This document shows positions 62,073 to 64,000 of a stretch of DNA of 64,000 nucleotides, piece by piece (positions within the stretch are counted from its first letter, which is position 1; every line of letters starts with the position of its first letter). Under the pieces are notes generated by a model that made no database searches, was not told the DNA's origin, and saw only the letters and a program-made list of their open reading frames with translations. The stretch comes from Bacteroidales bacterium (GTDB lineage: Bacteria > Bacteroidota > Bacteroidia > Bacteroidales > Paludibacteraceae). The position numbers and the translations under genes were made by a program. The DNA is taken from positions 43,692 through 107,691 of the forward strand of contig SUXE01000017.1 in the NCBI GenBank assembly GCA_015061115.1, read 5' to 3'.

Positions 62073-63779
62073 ATGGATATCAAAGACATATATAAATACC
62101 TTCTTGCGATTGTAGCGATGGTGGCAATCGCATTCTGCGTCTTTTCCGACAAATTTTTCTTCAGATTAGACTTGACACAGGAGAAGCGCTACAGCATCTC
62201 TGACAACACGAAGAATATGTTGAAGAATGCCGACGGTGATATTTCCGTCGTGGTTTATCTTGATGGTGATCTGAATGCCGGATTCCTCCGTCTGCGTAAA
62301 GCGACGAAAGAGATGCTGGACGAGTTTAATGTCTACGCTGGAGGAGGATTCTCATATAAATTTGTAAACCCGTCGGCAGCAGACAATGCCAAAGCCCGCG
62401 ACAAACAGTATGAGGAGCTAGAGAAACGTGGATTGCGACGCATTCCCGTCTACGATAAAGATGCGGAAGGGAACCCAACCATGAAGGTGGTTTTTCCATG
62501 GGCTGAGATCACATACAAAGAGACAAGCGGAAAGAAGATCACACGACCAGTCTGCCTGTTGAAGAATGTACAAGGCAAAAGCGGAGAGGAGAATTTGAAC
62601 CTCTCAGAGCAGAGTCTGGAATATGAGTTGACGAATGTACTCCGTCTGCTTGTTGACAAAAGAGACACCCGTGTCGCATTTTTGGAAGGACACGGAGAGT
62701 GGCCAGAACAGTATGTCTATGATTTCACAAAGACATTGAGCGAATACTACAGCATCGATTTCGGAGCTATCAACAACCGTACAGACGAGTTGGATGCGTA
62801 TGCTGCAGTGATTGTTGCCGGACCGACGTCGGCTCTTCCAGAAAAAGACAAATATGTGCTCGACCAATATATAATGAATGGCGGAAAAGTGTTATGGCTT
62901 GTCGACGCGGTGAAGATCTCATTGGACAGTCTAAGCAAAGAGTCGCAGACGATCGGTATAGTCAACACAGTCAACCTTGACGACCAGCTGTTCCGCTACG
63001 GAGTGCGCATCAATCCTGTTTTGCTTCAGGATGTGCAATGCTCGATGATACCGGTGAATGTGGCGAGAGAGGGCGACAATCCAGAGTTCAAGCCAGCTCC
63101 ATGGTATTATTCACCATTGCTGATAACCAATCCATACCATACGATTTCCAAGAATGTGACTCCAGTCAAGACAGAGTTTGTGAGCTCATTGGATTTTGTG
63201 GGAGACACAACCAAGATTGTGAAGACGCCGTTGCTTCTCACTTCGTCGAGCACACACGTGCAGACAATCCCGTCGATCGTGAGCATGGATATCATCAATG
63301 TGGAGAAGACGGGATACTACTTCAACATCCGCAATATGATGACCGCCGCACTACTTGAAGGCCAGTTCTCATCAATATTCAAGAACCGTATGGTGCCAGA
63401 GGGAATCAAAACAACGTCGCCAGCAAAGACAGAGAGCCAGCCGACCAAGATGATCGTAGTGGCAGACGCGGATGTCATCCGCAACGACGTGCAAGGCTAC
63501 GGAGCCAACGCACAAGTATTGCCATTAGGCTATGACCAGTATATGAACCAGCAGTTTGGAAACAGCGATTTCCTTCTCAACTGTGTCAACTATCTGACAG
63601 ATGACGACGGATGGATGCAATTACGTAATCGAGAAGTCAAACTCCGTCTGCTCAACAAATCCGCATCCATCGGACAACGCCAATTCTGGCAGATTCTCAA
63701 TGTTCTTCTTCCGGTACTATTGCTAGGCATCTTCGCCGCAATATACCTCTACACAAGAAAGAGAAAATACACACACTAA
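62073..63779 (+). CDS. gldG: GldG: ABC-transporter-associated substrate-binding-type protein
   Basis: A 568-residue protein of the GldG/ABC-2-associated family. An N-terminal helix (~8-26) leads into the periplasmic domain with RLDLTQEKRYSISDNTKNML and AFLEGHGEWPEQYVYDF, followed by VIVAGPTSALPEKDKYVLDQYIMNGGKVLWLVD, and a C-terminal helix (~545-563, LLPVLLLGIFAAIYLY) then a basic tail. In gliding species GldG works with GldA and GldF; gldF is not adjacent here. Its stop is followed by an AT-rich repeat-like region to the window end. Confidence 0.9.
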   Translation: MDIKDIYKYLLAIVAMVAIAFCVFSDKFFFRLDLTQEKRYSISDNTKNMLKNADGDISVVVYLDGDLNAGFLRLRKATKEMLDEFNVYAGGGFSYKFVNPSAADNAKARDKQYEELEKRGLRRIPVYDKDAEGNPTMKVVFPWAEITYKETSGKKITRPVCLLKNVQGKSGEENLNLSEQSLEYELTNVLRLLVDKRDTRVAFLEGHGEWPEQYVYDFTKTLSEYYSIDFGAINNRTDELDAYAAVIVAGPTSALPEKDKYVLDQYIMNGGKVLWLVDAVKISLDSLSKESQTIGIVNTVNLDDQLFRYGVRINPVLLQDVQCSMIPVNVAREGDNPEFKPAPWYYSPLLITNPYHTISKNVTPVKTEFVSSLDFVGDTTKIVKTPLLLTSSSTHVQTIPSIVSMDIINVEKTGYYFNIRNMMTAALLEGQFSSIFKNRMVPEGIKTTSPAKTESQPTKMIVVADADVIRNDVQGYGANAQVLPLGYDQYMNQQFGNSDFLLNCVNYLTDDDGWMQLRNREVKLRLLNKSASIGQRQFWQILNVLLPVLLLGIFAAIYLYTRKRKYTH

Positions 63780-64000
63780 GCACCGTAGGTGCGGCATACC
63801 ATAGCATAGGGTGTGAACCATATGCCATCATTATTCATTTTTAATTTTTCATTATTCATTTTTAATTCATCATCCCCCCACCGCCCTCCACGGAATTATA
63901 TAAAATCCATCGAATTATGCATCATGAATATTCTTATGATATATCCAAGAAAAATTGAAAAAAATATAGGATCCAGACTGGGGACGCTGGGAAGGCTGGC
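63780..64000. other. Spacer after gldG at the window edge
   Basis: Contains two copies of the word CATTATTCATTTTTAAT and a C-rich stretch CCCCCCACCGCCC. No gene, promoter or terminator is clear. Confidence 0.4.

Overview
The window looks like chromosomal DNA of a Bacteroidales-type member of the Bacteroidota. The evidence is Bacteroidetes promoter signatures (TTTG, about 20 bases, TAnnTTTG) before many genes, a SusC-type TonB-dependent receptor, gliding/type IX-secretion-associated GldE, GldD and GldG, the diaminopimelate aminotransferase route (DapL) with DapF, an NfnAB-type transhydrogenase pair and a WbuC/WecA-like surface-polysaccharide region. I could not assign a genus.

Layout. 1-7 kb: the N-terminal 1200 codons of a very large secreted PKD/Ig-like repeat protein running off the left edge, then an orphan SusC-like receptor. 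7-20 kb: housekeeping (HU, a 29-residue basic mS38-like protein, ribonuclease G, dapF-dapL, a TolC/HlyD/two ABC-2 permease export operon, nfnA-nfnB, two tandem tRNA-Gln). 20-57 kb: one long leftward surface-polysaccharide region (WecA-like initiating transferase, glycosyltransferases, acyltransferases, O-antigen polymerase, flippase, pyruvyl transferase, LicD, IspD/TarI-like cytidylyltransferase, MenD-like TPP enzyme, GDP-fucose genes gmd and fcl). Toxin-antitoxin and candidate phage-defence modules are embedded in it: an ATPase/DUF4276 pair, darTG, two Panacea-domain loci, a PIN module, and a YhcG nuclease gene plus a decayed relative. 57.7-60 kb: tandem RhuM-like genes (one broken) and ssb. 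60-63.8 kb: gldE-gldD-gldG.

How the genes fit together. The polysaccharide genes are packed tightly with many 1-8 bp overlaps or spacings, as expected of a co-transcribed assembly line: sugar activation, lipid-linked initiation, chain extension, decoration by acyl/pyruvyl/phospho-alditol groups, flipping and polymerisation. The defence modules interrupt this line and some carry their own promoters. Intergenic spaces in this half hold two repeat families that ordinary annotation would miss: degenerate tandem heptanucleotides (about nine sites) and a short palindromic element whose ends read AGCCCCCT...AGGGGGCT. One copy of that element lies in frame inside an epimerase gene and another forms the fcl-gmd spacer.

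Strongest leads: the in-frame palindromic insertion, the heptad repeat family, the ATPase/DUF4276 pair with its own promoter, the Panacea loci with operator-like palindromes over their promoters, the MenD-like enzyme recruited to a polysaccharide locus, and a Met/Gln-rich insertion in a TolC protein. All assignments were made by reading the sequence; no database search was run.
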